From: Natronomonas gomsonensis
GTDB taxonomy: Archaea; Halobacteriota; Halobacteria; Halobacteriales; Haloarculaceae
Direction of reading: 5' to 3'
Assembly: GCF_024300825.1 (NCBI RefSeq)
Contig: NZ_CP101323.1
Span: 682,001-746,000, forward strand
Length of the DNA: 64,000 bases
The notes beneath the pieces are model-generated. The model saw only the letters and a list, made by a program, of their open reading frames with translations. It was not told the origin of the DNA and ran no database searches. A program made the position numbers and the translations under genes. Positions 18,059-26,415 of this stretch are shown here, one piece after another (the stretch's first letter is position 1; every line of letters starts with the position of its first letter).

Positions 18059-18928
18059 ATGACAGACCCCTCCCTCGCCGAGGGTGGCCTCTCGTCGTCC
18101 GAAGTGAAGCGAGTACGGCAAGCCGTCCACGATTCGGCGGCCGCGGAAGTCGCGACCGCCAACGGCGACCGCCCTCAGACATTCCCGCTGAGTCCGTTCT
18201 ACGACGAGTCGACCGAATCCGTTATCGTCACCTCCCCGCCGGCGTTCGCCGGAAAGGTCGACGCGGTCCGGGAGAATCCGAAGCTCTCACTTCTGTTCTA
18301 CGACGCCGAGGATCCGTTCGTCCTCTACGGACGCGGGACAGTTCGTGACGACGACCTCGAAGCCAACGCCGAGTACGTCAGCGAACTCATCGAGGACGAA
18401 CCGCCGTCACCGAAGCGAGAGGGGTTCTCGAAGACGACCGACGTGTTGGAGTCACGCATCGGCCGGTTCCTACTCGGGTGGTACGCCCTCCGCATCGTCG
18501 TCGAAATCGAGCCGGTGCGCATCGAACCGGTCGAAACCGACGTCGGCGAGTTTCCGCCGTGGCCCGCAACCGACCTCGACGGAAACGAGGCGGAATCCTA
18601 CGACCGGCTGGCGTTCACCGTCGTCGACGAGGACGGCTGGCCGACGACACGGTCGGTCGAGGGCGTCGAGATTCGGGACAAGGTGGCGCTCCTCGACGTG
18701 CCGCTGTCCGTCGAGGACGGCAGTCCGGCGTGTCTGCTGTGTCACTGGCATTCGTCGGGGTTGGACGAACTCGGACAGCGGCTGTACCGCGGACAGTGTC
18801 GAAACGAGGGCGACCGCGTGGTGTTCGACCCGGCGAGTTCGTTTTCGATGCGCAACGAGACGCTGTGGGACCGCCTGAAGTTCATCGTACAGGGAAAGTG
18901 GCGAACGCGGCAGTACTTCCGGGATTAA
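18059..18928 (+). CDS. FMN-binding split-barrel (pyridoxamine-phosphate-oxidase-like) protein
   Basis: A 289-residue protein. The region ESVIVTSPPAFAGKVDAVRENPKLSLLFY (residues about 56-84) is the typical strand-helix-strand of pyridoxamine 5'-phosphate oxidase-like split barrels, and a second copy of the pattern (YDRLAFTVVDEDGWPTTRSVEG) occurs near residue 180, suggesting a duplicated barrel. A pair of Cys and a His (ACLLCHWHSSG, about residue 223) could bind metal or heme. Whether the ligand is FMN, F420 or heme is not clear. Its stop overlaps the convergent gene by four bases. Confidence 0.65.
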   Translation: MTDPSLAEGGLSSSEVKRVRQAVHDSAAAEVATANGDRPQTFPLSPFYDESTESVIVTSPPAFAGKVDAVRENPKLSLLFYDAEDPFVLYGRGTVRDDDLEANAEYVSELIEDEPPSPKREGFSKTTDVLESRIGRFLLGWYALRIVVEIEPVRIEPVETDVGEFPPWPATDLDGNEAESYDRLAFTVVDEDGWPTTRSVEGVEIRDKVALLDVPLSVEDGSPACLLCHWHSSGLDELGQRLYRGQCRNEGDRVVFDPASSFSMRNETLWDRLKFIVQGKWRTRQYFRD

Positions 18929-19422
18929 TCCAGAATCTCGCTTTCCATGTGTTCGCGGGAGAGTTCGACGTAACGGTCGCCGGCGTAGGCCCACGGCGAG
19001 TCCTCGACCTCCTTGATTTTCTCGGCGGGCGTACCCGCGTACAGCGTGTTCGGCTCGATGTCGGTATCCTCGGTGACGAGGCTGTTCGCGCCGACCATCG
19101 CGCGCTCGCCGACCGTCGAGCGGTCGAGAACCGTCGCACTCATTCCAACGAGGGCGCGCTCCTCGACCGTCGAGTTGTGGACGATGGCGGTGTGACCGAC
19201 AGTCGCGTACGGCCCGATTTCCGCGCCCTCGTGTAGCACTGCGTTGTCTTGGACGTTGGCGCCTTCCCGGAGCGTAATCGGACCGTGGTCGCCGCGCAAC
19301 GTCACGTTCGGCCAGACGCTCGCTTCGGCTTCGATGGTCACGTCGCCGATGACGACCGCGGCGGGGTCGACGTAAGCGCTGTCGTGGATGTCGGGTTCCA
19401 TCCCGTCGAAACTGCGTAGCAT
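18925..19422 (-). CDS. Gamma-carbonic-anhydrase-like hexapeptide-repeat protein
   Basis: A 165-residue left-handed beta-helix protein of the gamma-class carbonic anhydrase / YrdA type. Hexapeptide repeats run from about residue 20 to 125 (AAVVIGDVTIEAEASVWPNVTLRGD, GHTAIVHNSTVEERALVGM). The histidine in VGHTAIVH and the downstream asparagine/histidine positions fit a zinc site between trimer subunits. Activity as carbonic anhydrase is not certain because many homologues lack it. The last bases overlap the convergent split-barrel gene. Confidence 0.8.
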   Translation of the reverse strand: MLRSFDGMEPDIHDSAYVDPAAVVIGDVTIEAEASVWPNVTLRGDHGPITLREGANVQDNAVLHEGAEIGPYATVGHTAIVHNSTVEERALVGMSATVLDRSTVGERAMVGANSLVTEDTDIEPNTLYAGTPAEKIKEVEDSPWAYAGDRYVELSREHMESEILD

Positions 19423-19852
19423 ATCCGATTTTCCGCGGGCGGCGAGTTAAACGTACGCCTCCGGCGGAACGGCCTTCAGTTGTTGTCGGCCCGCCCTATC
19501 GTATCGGTCTGGAGAGTCCTACTGAAGGGAGGATACCACCGTCGAACACGACTGACTGATGTGGAGTGTACGACGGAACCGATGTGGATATCCGTCCGGT
19601 TACACGGCGCGCGCGAACTTGGTAATTGGTTGTTTCTTAAAATATATCTCGGAATAATCTACCACACGATTATTTAAACGCGGGTTTTCGACGATGCGGT
19701 GCTGAACGATGCAAGACGGGATAATCCCGTATTAGGCGTTTACATCCGGTGGTTTGGGAGTTCCGGAAGTCCGCGAGGGGGAATGACCGACACCGGCTAT
19801 CGCCAGCCGCAAAGGTAGATTTAAATATCTGCAAGACACTCCATCAGTTGCT
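19423..19852. other. 430-base intergenic region upstream of leuA, with two promoters and a mini-ORF
   Basis: No conventional gene is supported here. The region is AT-rich from 19620 to 19680. A TATA-like TATTTAAA at 19671-19678 could drive a transcript starting near 19703; six bases later an 8-codon ORF (19709-19735, MQDGIIPY) contains tandem Ile codons ATA-ATC within an inverted repeat ACGGGA-TAA-TCCCGT (19716-19730). A second, better TATA box at 19820-19827 lies 29 bases before the leuA ATG. A 65-codon open frame at 19480-19677 shows no protein-like composition and I do not accept it. Confidence 0.45.
19820..19827 (+). promoter_or_regulatory. TATA box of leuA
   Basis: TTTAAATA centred 29 bases before the ATG at 19853, predicting a transcript that begins at or within a few bases of that ATG. 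This supports 19853 as the true start of leuA, even though that ATG is out of frame with the conserved part of the protein. Confidence 0.6.
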
Positions 19853-21068
19853 ATGACACAGCACGAGGATACGTCGCCTTCGGCGGCGGATCGAGTTCTT
19901 CCAGGGCACGCTAGATAGTACCTCGGAGATAAGCGAGGCCCGAATTTTCGACACGACGCTGCGCGACGGCGAACAGTCCCCACGAACCTCGTTCAGTTAC
20001 GAGGACAAACGCGAAATCGCAGCCATCCTCGACGACATGGGCACCCACGTCATCGAGGCTGGCTTCCCCGTGAACTCCGATGCGGAGTTCGAAGCGGTTC
20101 AGGACATCGCCGAAGCCACGTCGTCCACGGTTTGCGGGTTAGCCCGTGTCGTGGACAAAGACATCGACGCCGCACTGGAATCCGGCGTCGGCATGGTACA
20201 CGTGTTCTGTTCGACGAGCGACGTACAACTGCAGGATTCGATGCACACCAGCCGAGAGGAGGCGCTGGAACGGTCCATCGAGGCCGTCGAGCGCGTCACA
20301 GACGCCGGTGTCACCTGCATGTACTCGCCGATGGACGCCACGCGTACCGACGAATCGTTCCTGATTGATGTCATCGAGGGCGTCTCCGACGCGGGGACGG
20401 ACTGGATAAACATTCCCGACACGTGTGGGGTTGCGACGCCACGGCGGTTCTACGACATGGTCGAGACCGTCTGTGCGCACACGGACGCCGACATCGACGT
20501 CCACACCCACGACGACTTCGGACTGGCGGCGGCCAACGCGCTGTCCGGCTACGAAGCCGGGGCCAAGCAGGCGCAGGTGTCGGTCAACGGTATCGGCGAA
20601 CGCGCCGGCAACGCGGCCTACGAAGAGGTCGTGATGGCGCTGGAGTCGCTGTACAATGTCGACACCGGCATCAAAACCGAGCGCATCACGGAACTGGCAC
20701 GTCTCGTCGAGGGGAAAAGCGACATCGCCATCCCGGCGAACAAGCCCATCGTGGGCGACAACGCCTTCTCCCACGAGTCCGGTATCCACGCGGCCGGCAT
20801 CATCGAGAACGCCGACACGTTCGAGCCGGGCGTGATGACGCCGCAGATGGTCGGTGCGACACGCGAGTTGGTGCTCGGCAAACACACCGGCACCCACTCC
20901 GTCCGCCAACGGCTGGAAGAAGCCGGGTTCGACCCGAGCGACGCCGAGGTCCGCGAAGTGACCCGGATGGTCAAGGACCGCGGCGCGGCCGACGAGAAGG
21001 TCACCTTCGAGACGCTCAAGGAGTTGGCCCGCGAGGTAGGCGTCCGACGCGAGGAGGTTCGCGCATAG
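19853..21068 (+). CDS. leuA: LeuA, 2-isopropylmalate (or citramalate) synthase, with an N-terminal frameshift
   Basis: Condenses acetyl-CoA with a 2-oxoacid at the head of leucine (or the citramalate route to isoleucine) synthesis. The HMGL-like TIM barrel is intact from DTTLRDGEQSP (codons from 19950) through the metal-binding HTHDDFG (about 20505) and GIHAAGI (about 20785). There is no C-terminal regulatory domain. The leaderless ATG at 19853 reads MTQHEDTSPSAADRV and then stops at 19916-19918. The conserved frame, EFFQGTLDSTSE from 19893, is open only after a TGA at 19854-19856 and has no ATG, GTG or TTG before the catalytic motif; the first in-frame ATG (20037) would lose it. Restoring one extra CGAGT at 19892-19896 gives DRVEFFQGTL in a single frame. 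If the frameshift is real this is a pseudogene. Confidence 0.8.
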
Positions 21069-21155
21069 GGATGCCCCCCGCGGACGGTTTCGCCCCGTGG
21101 CAGCGACCGGTGAGCGGCCGCGCCGGCGGACCGTCGGGCAACGCTCGCGCGACAC

Positions 21156-21170
21156 GGAATCCTTATGTCG
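21156..21170 (+). promoter_or_regulatory. Putative promoter of the ilvB leader
   Basis: CTTATG at 21162-21167 preceded by GGAATC resembles a haloarchaeal TATA box with a BRE-like purine stretch. Its centre lies 30 bases before the ATG at 21195, which would make the 24-codon leader ORF leaderless. The match is weaker than the leuA TATA box. Confidence 0.45.
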
Positions 21171-21194
21171 GTTCACGGCACAACATCGACTGTA

Positions 21195-21269
21195 ATGAAT
21201 GCGACCGCTGGAACCGGCACGCTCGCGCTTGCCCCCAGCGTCGCGACGATTATTGTAGGGGCGGCCTAG
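21195..21269 (+). CDS. Putative 24-residue ilvB leader peptide
   Basis: The ORF reads MNATAGTGTLALAPSV then ATIIVGAA and stops with TAG. Six of 24 residues are the end products of the downstream pathway (Leu10, Leu12, Val16, Ile19, Ile20, Val21), with Ile-Ile-Val consecutive, six codons before the stop. The codons used there (CTT, ATT, ATT, GTA) are minority choices beside the ATC/GTC/CTC preferred in neighbouring genes. The last codons form the 5' arm of a hairpin. This is the arrangement of bacterial attenuator leader peptides; in archaea it would be unusual, and translation is not demonstrated. Confidence 0.45.
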   Translation: MNATAGTGTLALAPSVATIIVGAA

Positions 21270-21277
21270 CCCCTACA
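21254..21277 (+). promoter_or_regulatory. Hairpin across the leader-peptide stop codon
   Basis: Perfect 9-bp stem TGTAGGGGC / GCCCCTACA with a 6-base loop GGCCTA. The 5' arm covers the Val-Gly codons of the leader peptide and the TAG stop lies at the loop and the base of the 3' arm. A pyrimidine-rich run (CCCTTCTTCCC) follows, but there is no clean oligo-U tract, so it may act as an attenuator, a pause site, an RNA-processing site, or simply the leuA terminator. Confidence 0.5.
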
Positions 21278-21331
21278 CACCCTTCTTCCCGACGCAGTTC
21301 GCATCGCTTTCAGCCGATTACAGACAGGACA

Positions 21332-21385
21332 ATGTACACACGACACAGCAATCGACGGTATCGCACGCGAGGTGACGCCTCATGA
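21332..21385 (+). CDS. 17-codon ORF overlapping the ilvB start (possible coupling ORF)
   Basis: Reads MYTRHSNRRYRTRGDAS and ends with a TGA that overlaps the ilvB ATG (ATGA), the same junction used between real genes in this operon. It is basic, unlike nearly all proteins of the window, so the peptide itself is unlikely to be functional. If translated it would couple ilvB translation to the leader. The ilvB start also has its own SD (GAGGTGA at 21369-21375), so coupling may not be needed. Confidence 0.25.
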   Translation: MYTRHSNRRYRTRGDAS

Positions 21386-23127
21386 GCGGTGAACAGGCAC
21401 AGGCACCACAGGACATCGAGACGACCGATGCGGCCACCGAGGACATCGAAACGGGCGCGGATGCGGTCGTCCGTGCACTCGAAAACGCCGGGGTCGAACA
21501 CCTCTTCGGCGTGCAGGGAGGGGCCATCATGCCCGTCTACGACGCCCTGTATCACTCCGAAATGGAGCACATCACGATGGCTCACGAACAGGGCGCCGCC
21601 CACGCTGCCGACGCCTACGGTATCGTCTCCGGCGACCCGGGCGTCTGCATGGCGACCTCGGGGCCGGGGGCGACGAACCTCGTCACCGGCATCGCCGACG
21701 CCAACATGGACTCTGACCCCCTCATCGCGCTGACCGGACAGGTCCCCACGGAGTTCGTCGGCAACGACGCCTTCCAAGAGACCGACACCATCGGCGTCAC
21801 CAGCCCCATCACGAAGGCCAACGTCTTCGCCAACGATTCGGAGACGGTCGGCACCGATGTCGGAACCGCCTTCGCGCTCGCCAAACGCGGTCGACAGGGG
21901 CCGACGCTGGTCGACCTGCCGAAGGACGTGACGAAAGGCGTCGCAAGTGAGGACCCCGGCACACCGGAGACTCCGGACACGTACAACCCGCCGGAGACGG
22001 CCGACCCCGAGGCCGTCGCCGAAGCCGCCGATGTGCTCGCCGAGGCGGACCAACCCGTCATCCTCGCTGGCGGTGGCGTTATCAAGGCCGAAGCCTCCGA
22101 GGAAATCCGGGCGTTCGCGAAGGAACACGAGATTCCGGTCATCACGACCATGCCCGGCATCGGCTCGTTCCCTGAAGACCACGAACTCTCCCTGGAAATG
22201 GCCGGCATGCATGGAACCGGCTACGCGAACATGGCAATCACGCTGACTGACTGCATGCTCGCAGTCGGAACGCGCTTCGACGACCGCCTTACGGGCGGCT
22301 TGGAGACGTTCGCTCCCGACGCGGAGGTCATCCACGTCGAAATCGACCCCGCCGAGGTTTCGAAGAACGTCGAGGCTGACTACCCGCTCATCGGCGATGC
22401 CAAAGCCGTCACCAAGCAACTGGCTACCGCGATGCCGCGCTCGCCGGCCTGCGACGAGTGGCGCGAGCAAGTCCAGGTGTGGAAAGAGGAGTACCCGATG
22501 GACTACGCTGCGCCCGAAGACGACCCGGTCAAACCGCAGTACGTCGTCGAGGCATTCGACAACGCCACCGACGACGACGCCATCGTCACCACCGGCGTCG
22601 GCCAACACCAGATGTGGGCCTGCCAGTACTGGACGTACAAAGAGCCTCGCACGTGGGTGTCCTCTCATGGCCTCGGTGCGATGGGCTACGGCGTTCCCGC
22701 CACCATCGGCGCGAAACTGGCCGCTCCCGACAAGGACGTGGTCTGTTTCGACGGCGACGGGTCGTTCCTGATGACGTGTCAGGGGCTTTCGGTCGCGGTC
22801 CGGGAGAACCTCGATGTCACCATCGTCGTGCTGAACAACGCGGCGATCGGGATGGTCCGGCAGTGGCAGGACGCCTTCTTCGGCGAGCGCCACATGGCCT
22901 CGGAGTACCCCTGGATTCCGGACTTCGACACCCTCGCTGAGGCCTTCGGCGCCCGCGGCTTCCGCATCGACACCTACGACGAGGTCGAGGAGGTCGTCGA
23001 GGAGGCGTTGGACTACGACGGGCCGAGCGTCGTCGACGCCCACATCGACCCCGGCGAGAACGTCTACCCGATGGTTCCCAGCGGCGGCGACAACGGGCAG
23101 TTCGCACTCTCGGAGGACCAGCTATGA
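21382..23127 (+). CDS. ilvB: Acetolactate synthase large (catalytic) subunit
   Basis: Thiamine-diphosphate enzyme making acetolactate or acetohydroxybutyrate, the first common step of Val, Leu and Ile synthesis. The 581-residue protein shows the catalytic Glu69 in HEQGAAHAAD, the FAD/Q region ALTGQVPTEFVGNDAFQETD, and the TDP-Mg motif GDGSF at 458 ending in LNN. The N-terminal 22 residues are an acidic extension. SD GAGGTGA precedes the ATG. The stop overlaps ilvN (ATGA), so the two subunits are translationally coupled. Confidence 0.97.
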   Translation: MSGEQAQAPQDIETTDAATEDIETGADAVVRALENAGVEHLFGVQGGAIMPVYDALYHSEMEHITMAHEQGAAHAADAYGIVSGDPGVCMATSGPGATNLVTGIADANMDSDPLIALTGQVPTEFVGNDAFQETDTIGVTSPITKANVFANDSETVGTDVGTAFALAKRGRQGPTLVDLPKDVTKGVASEDPGTPETPDTYNPPETADPEAVAEAADVLAEADQPVILAGGGVIKAEASEEIRAFAKEHEIPVITTMPGIGSFPEDHELSLEMAGMHGTGYANMAITLTDCMLAVGTRFDDRLTGGLETFAPDAEVIHVEIDPAEVSKNVEADYPLIGDAKAVTKQLATAMPRSPACDEWREQVQVWKEEYPMDYAAPEDDPVKPQYVVEAFDNATDDDAIVTTGVGQHQMWACQYWTYKEPRTWVSSHGLGAMGYGVPATIGAKLAAPDKDVVCFDGDGSFLMTCQGLSVAVRENLDVTIVVLNNAAIGMVRQWQDAFFGERHMASEYPWIPDFDTLAEAFGARGFRIDTYDEVEEVVEEALDYDGPSVVDAHIDPGENVYPMVPSGGDNGQFALSEDQL

Positions 23128-23756
23128 GCCGCAATCAGGACCTCCACCGGAACGGGCTGGAAGGCCCGGCCCCCGAAGAACGTACCCGACCGGTCGGGCG
23201 ACGAAACAAACAGGGCATCCGCGTCGACCCCGACGTGGAGGCCGAACACGAGCCGCGGCGGACCATCATCTCGGCGTACGTCAAGGACGAACCCGGCGTG
23301 CTCGCACGCGTCTCGGGGTTGTTCCACCGCCGGCAGTTCAACATCGAGTCGCTGACTGTCGGGCCGACGCAAAACGAGGGCTACTCCCGCATCACGCTGG
23401 TCATCGAAGAACCCGAACCCGGCATCGATCAGGCGAAAAAGCAGTTGAACAAACTGCTGCCCGTGGTCCACGTCCGTGAGTTGGACGCCGAACCCGTCGC
23501 CCGCGAGTTGGTCATCCTGAAGGTCAACGGCGACGAGCCGGACAAGGTCCAGGCCATCACGGAGATGTACGGCGGCGAGACGCTCGACGCCGGCCCCCGA
23601 ACGATTACGGTCCAGATTACCGGCGACGAGGGGAAGATAGACGACGCTATCGACGCCTACGAGCAGTTCGGAATCCGGGAAATCGCCCGGACCGGACAGG
23701 CGGCGCTGGCACGAGGCGAAGAGGAAACCGCACGAGTTGACGAGACCCATACATGA
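23124..23756 (+). CDS. ilvN: Acetolactate synthase small (regulatory) subunit
   Basis: ACT-domain subunit that activates IlvB and confers valine feedback inhibition. In the 210-residue protein the ACT domain spans about residues 48-120 ([20 protein letters not shown], then [15 protein letters not shown]), followed by a second ACT-like half ([21 protein letters not shown]). The N-terminal 45 residues are a charged extension longer than in bacterial IlvN, and appear typical of haloarchaeal homologues. It overlaps ilvB at its start and ilvC at its end by four bases each. Confidence 0.95.
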   Translation: MSRNQDLHRNGLEGPAPEERTRPVGRRNKQGIRVDPDVEAEHEPRRTIISAYVKDEPGVLARVSGLFHRRQFNIESLTVGPTQNEGYSRITLVIEEPEPGIDQAKKQLNKLLPVVHVRELDAEPVARELVILKVNGDEPDKVQAITEMYGGETLDAGPRTITVQITGDEGKIDDAIDAYEQFGIREIARTGQAALARGEEETARVDETHT

Positions 23757-24748
23757 CTGACGCAACTATCTACTACGACGACGACGCAGACAGCACCGTA
23801 CTCGACGACAAGACCGTGGCCGTTCTCGGCTACGGCAGCCAAGGCCACGCCCACGCACAGAACCTCGACGAGTCCGGCGTGGACGTTGTGGTGGGCCTCC
23901 GTGAGGACTCGTCCTCCCGAAGCGCCGCCGAATCCGACGGCCTCGACGTGGCCACGCCGCGGAACGCGGCCGAACAGGCCGACCTCGTTTCGGTCCTCGT
24001 CCCCGACACGGTCCAGCCGGCCGTCTACGAGGAGATTCAGGACGTGCTGACGCCCGGCGATACGCTGCAGTTCGCCCACGGCTTCAACATCCATTACGGC
24101 CAAATCGAGCCGAAGGAGTCGGTCAACGTCACGATGGTCGCGCCGAAATCGCCCGGCCACCTCGTTCGGCGGAACTACGAGAACGACGAGGGGACCCCCG
24201 GACTGCTGGCCGTCTATCAGGACCCCACCGGCGAAGCCCACGACATCGGACTGGCCTACGCGAAGGCCATCGGCTGTACGCGGGCGGGCGTCGTCGAGAC
24301 CTCCTTCCGCGAGGAGACCGAAACCGACCTCTTCGGCGAGCAGGCCGTCCTCTGTGGCGGCGTCACCTCCCTGGTCAAGCAGGGCTACGAGACGCTCGTC
24401 GAAGCCGGCTACTCCCGGGAGATGGCGTACTTCGAGTGCCTGAACGAACTGAAACTGATTGTCGACCTCATGTACGAGGGCGGCAACAGCGAGATGTGGG
24501 ATTCGGTCTCCGACACCGCCGAGTACGGCGGGTTGACTCGCGGCGACCGCGTGGTCGACGAACACGCCCGCGAGCGGATGGAGGAGGTCCTCGAAGAGGT
24601 TCAGGACGGCACCTTCGCAAAGGAGTGGATTACCGAAAATCAGGCCGGCCGCCCGAGTTACAAGCAGTTGCGGGCCGCCGAGAAGAACCACGACATCGAG
24701 GACGTGGGCGAGGACCTGCGCGCGCTGTTCGCGTGGGGAGAGGAGTGA
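23753..24748 (+). CDS. ilvC: Ketol-acid reductoisomerase
   Basis: Isomerises and reduces acetolactate to 2,3-dihydroxyisovalerate using NAD(P)H and magnesium. The 331-residue class I enzyme has the Rossmann motif [13 protein letters not shown] (residues about 26-38), cofactor-specificity loop [13 protein letters not shown], the [10 protein letters not shown] block, and acidic metal ligands in GEQAVLCGG and [18 protein letters not shown]. It starts inside the ilvN stop (ATGA) and ends one base before the small-protein gene. Confidence 0.97.
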   Translation: MTDATIYYDDDADSTVLDDKTVAVLGYGSQGHAHAQNLDESGVDVVVGLREDSSSRSAAESDGLDVATPRNAAEQADLVSVLVPDTVQPAVYEEIQDVLTPGDTLQFAHGFNIHYGQIEPKESVNVTMVAPKSPGHLVRRNYENDEGTPGLLAVYQDPTGEAHDIGLAYAKAIGCTRAGVVETSFREETETDLFGEQAVLCGGVTSLVKQGYETLVEAGYSREMAYFECLNELKLIVDLMYEGGNSEMWDSVSDTAEYGGLTRGDRVVDEHARERMEEVLEEVQDGTFAKEWITENQAGRPSYKQLRAAEKNHDIEDVGEDLRALFAWGEE

Positions 24749-24749
24749 G

Positions 24750-24998
24750 ATGATCGAGGACACCGACATGACAGACGACAATGACACACTGGGCGAAATG
24801 AGCCACACCAACCCCATCACGGGCGAGGTGTTCGGCAGCACACAGACGTACAGCCGTGGGCAGACCATTGCCGCCGACGGCGGCGCCGCGGAGGCAGTCC
24901 CCGAGAAAACCGAAACGCTGGGCGACGTGAGCCACACGCCGCCGGGCGATAGTGACGGCGCACAACGCGCCTACGACCGTGGTGTAAACGATGAGTGA
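24750..24998 (+). CDS. Small acidic protein between ilvC and leuC, with an internal repeat
   Basis: An 82-residue protein that I cannot assign. It contains two copies of one motif: [11 protein letters not shown] ... QTYSRG (residues 12-37) and [11 protein letters not shown] ... RAYDRG (residues 56-78), with SHT-x-P and Y-x-RG shared. It starts one base after the ilvC stop and overlaps leuC by eight bases, so it is embedded in the operon and surely translated. There are no cysteines or membrane helices. Its position suggests a role with the ilv/leu enzymes, possibly an accessory or regulatory subunit, but this is inference. A second ATG at 24768 is an alternative start. Confidence 0.75.
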   Translation: MIEDTDMTDDNDTLGEMSHTNPITGEVFGSTQTYSRGQTIAADGGAAEAVPEKTETLGDVSHTPPGDSDGAQRAYDRGVNDE

Positions 24999-26415
24999 AG
25001 GGACGCTGTACGATAAGGTCTGGGACAATCACAAGGTGACGACCCTGCCGAACGGCCAGGACCAACTGTTCGTCGGACTCCATCTCATCCACGAGGTGAC
25101 CAGTCCGCAGGCCTTCGGGATGCTCCGAGAGCGCGACATCGAAGTCGCTCGACCGGACCTGACTCACGCCACCGTCGACCACATCGTCCCGACCGGCGAC
25201 CAATCGCGGCCACTCGATAACGAGGCCGCAGAGGAGATGATGGCGGAACTCGAAGAGAACGTCCGCGAGGCGGGCATCGAGTTAGACGACCCGACGACCG
25301 GCGACCAAGGTATCGTCCACGTCATCGGGCCGGAGCAGGGACTGACCCAACCCGGCATGACAATCGTCTGTGGCGACAGCCACACCTCCACACACGGCGC
25401 TTTCGGTGCCTTAGCGTTCGGCATCGGAACCTCCCAAATTCGGGACGTGCTGGCGACCCAGACGGTCGCGATGGAGAAAAAGAAGGTCCGCAAAATCGAG
25501 GTCACCGGCGAACTCGGTGAGGGCGTCACCGCCAAGGACATCATCCTGACCATCATCCGACGGCTCGGCACCGACGGCGGCGTCGGCTACGTCTACGAGT
25601 ACGCCGGCGAGGCAATCGAGAGCCTCGGCATGGAGGGTCGAATGAGCATCTGTAACATGTCCATCGAGGGCGGCGCTCGCGCGGGCTACGTCAACCCCGA
25701 CGAGACCACCTACGAGTGGCTGGCGGAGACGGACGAGTTCAAGGACGACCCCGAGCGCTTCGAGGAACTGAAGTCCTACTGGGAGTCCATCACGTCCGAC
25801 GACGACGCCGAATACGACGACGTGGTCACCATCGACGGCTCGGAAATCGAACCCGTCGTCACGTGGGGAACCACCCCCGGACAGGGCATCGGCATCTCCG
25901 AGGAGATTCCGGCACCGGAGGACCTGCCCGCCGACAAACAGGACACCGCACGACGCGCCCAAGAGCACATGCGCGTCGAACCCGGCAAGACGATGGAAGG
26001 GTACAACATCGACGTGGCGTTCCTCGGTTCCTGTACGAACGCCCGACTGCCTGACCTGCGAGCAGCAGCGGAAATCGTCAAAGGCCGAGAGGTCGACGAC
26101 TCCGTCCGTGGGATGGTCGTCCCCGGCAGCCAGCGCGTGAAGGCCGCCGCCGAGGCCGAGGGTCTCGACGAGGTCTTCAAAGAGGCCGGCTTCGACTGGC
26201 GTGAAGCCGGCTGTTCGATGTGTCTCGGCATGAACGACGACCAACTGGAGGGCGACGAGGCGTGTGCCTCCTCCTCGAACCGGAACTTCGTCGGCCGACA
26301 GGGCTCGAAGGACGGCCGGACCGTCCTGATGAGTCCCGAGATGGTCGCCGCCGCGGCGGTCACCGGCGAAGTGACCGACGTGCGTGAACTGCCGAAGACG
26401 GAGGTGGAAGCATGA
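24991..26415 (+). CDS. leuC: 3-isopropylmalate dehydratase large subunit
   Basis: Iron-sulfur aconitase-family subunit that isomerises 2- to 3-isopropylmalate. The 474-residue protein has the cluster ligands C348 ([13 protein letters not shown]) and C408/C411 ([11 protein letters not shown]), and the substrate-binding [21 protein letters not shown] block near residue 127. It overlaps the small operon gene upstream and leuD downstream (ATGA). A paralogous methanogen enzyme (homoaconitase) cannot be excluded by motif alone, but operon context makes leucine synthesis, or citramalate handling, the natural role. Confidence 0.95.
   Translation: MSEGTLYDKVWDNHKVTTLPNGQDQLFVGLHLIHEVTSPQAFGMLRERDIEVARPDLTHATVDHIVPTGDQSRPLDNEAAEEMMAELEENVREAGIELDDPTTGDQGIVHVIGPEQGLTQPGMTIVCGDSHTSTHGAFGALAFGIGTSQIRDVLATQTVAMEKKKVRKIEVTGELGEGVTAKDIILTIIRRLGTDGGVGYVYEYAGEAIESLGMEGRMSICNMSIEGGARAGYVNPDETTYEWLAETDEFKDDPERFEELKSYWESITSDDDAEYDDVVTIDGSEIEPVVTWGTTPGQGIGISEEIPAPEDLPADKQDTARRAQEHMRVEPGKTMEGYNIDVAFLGSCTNARLPDLRAAAEIVKGREVDDSVRGMVVPGSQRVKAAAEAEGLDEVFKEAGFDWREAGCSMCLGMNDDQLEGDEACASSSNRNFVGRQGSKDGRTVLMSPEMVAAAAVTGEVTDVRELPKTEVEA

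Larger units (their letters stand above)
21069..21381. other. ilvB leader region (313 bases)
   Basis: This gap separates leuA from ilvB and contains, in order, a GC-rich tail after leuA, a TATA-like element (21162-21167), a 24-codon ORF (21195-21269), a strong hairpin across its stop (21254-21277), a pyrimidine-rich stretch CACCCTTCTTCCC (21278-21290), and a 17-codon ORF (21332-21385) that overlaps the ilvB start. Each is described separately. The remaining sequence shows nothing else I can identify. Confidence 0.6.

Noticed and set aside
19480-19677. 65-codon ORF in the intergenic region before leuA
   Set aside because: Ends in an AT-rich control region, has a composition unlike haloarchaeal proteins (basic, few acids) and no promoter.
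20037-21068. leuA starting at the ATG at 20037
   Set aside because: It would remove the catalytic DTTLRDGEQ motif and the first barrel strand, so it cannot be a functional start.
21310-23043. 577-codon open frame antisense to ilvB
   Set aside because: High-GC shadow frame. The plus strand encodes a clear acetolactate synthase; the antisense product is an Asp/Val/Arg-rich sequence with no motif.
23657-24937. 426-codon antisense frame across ilvC
   Set aside because: Mirror of a real gene; no domain content and start in another gene.
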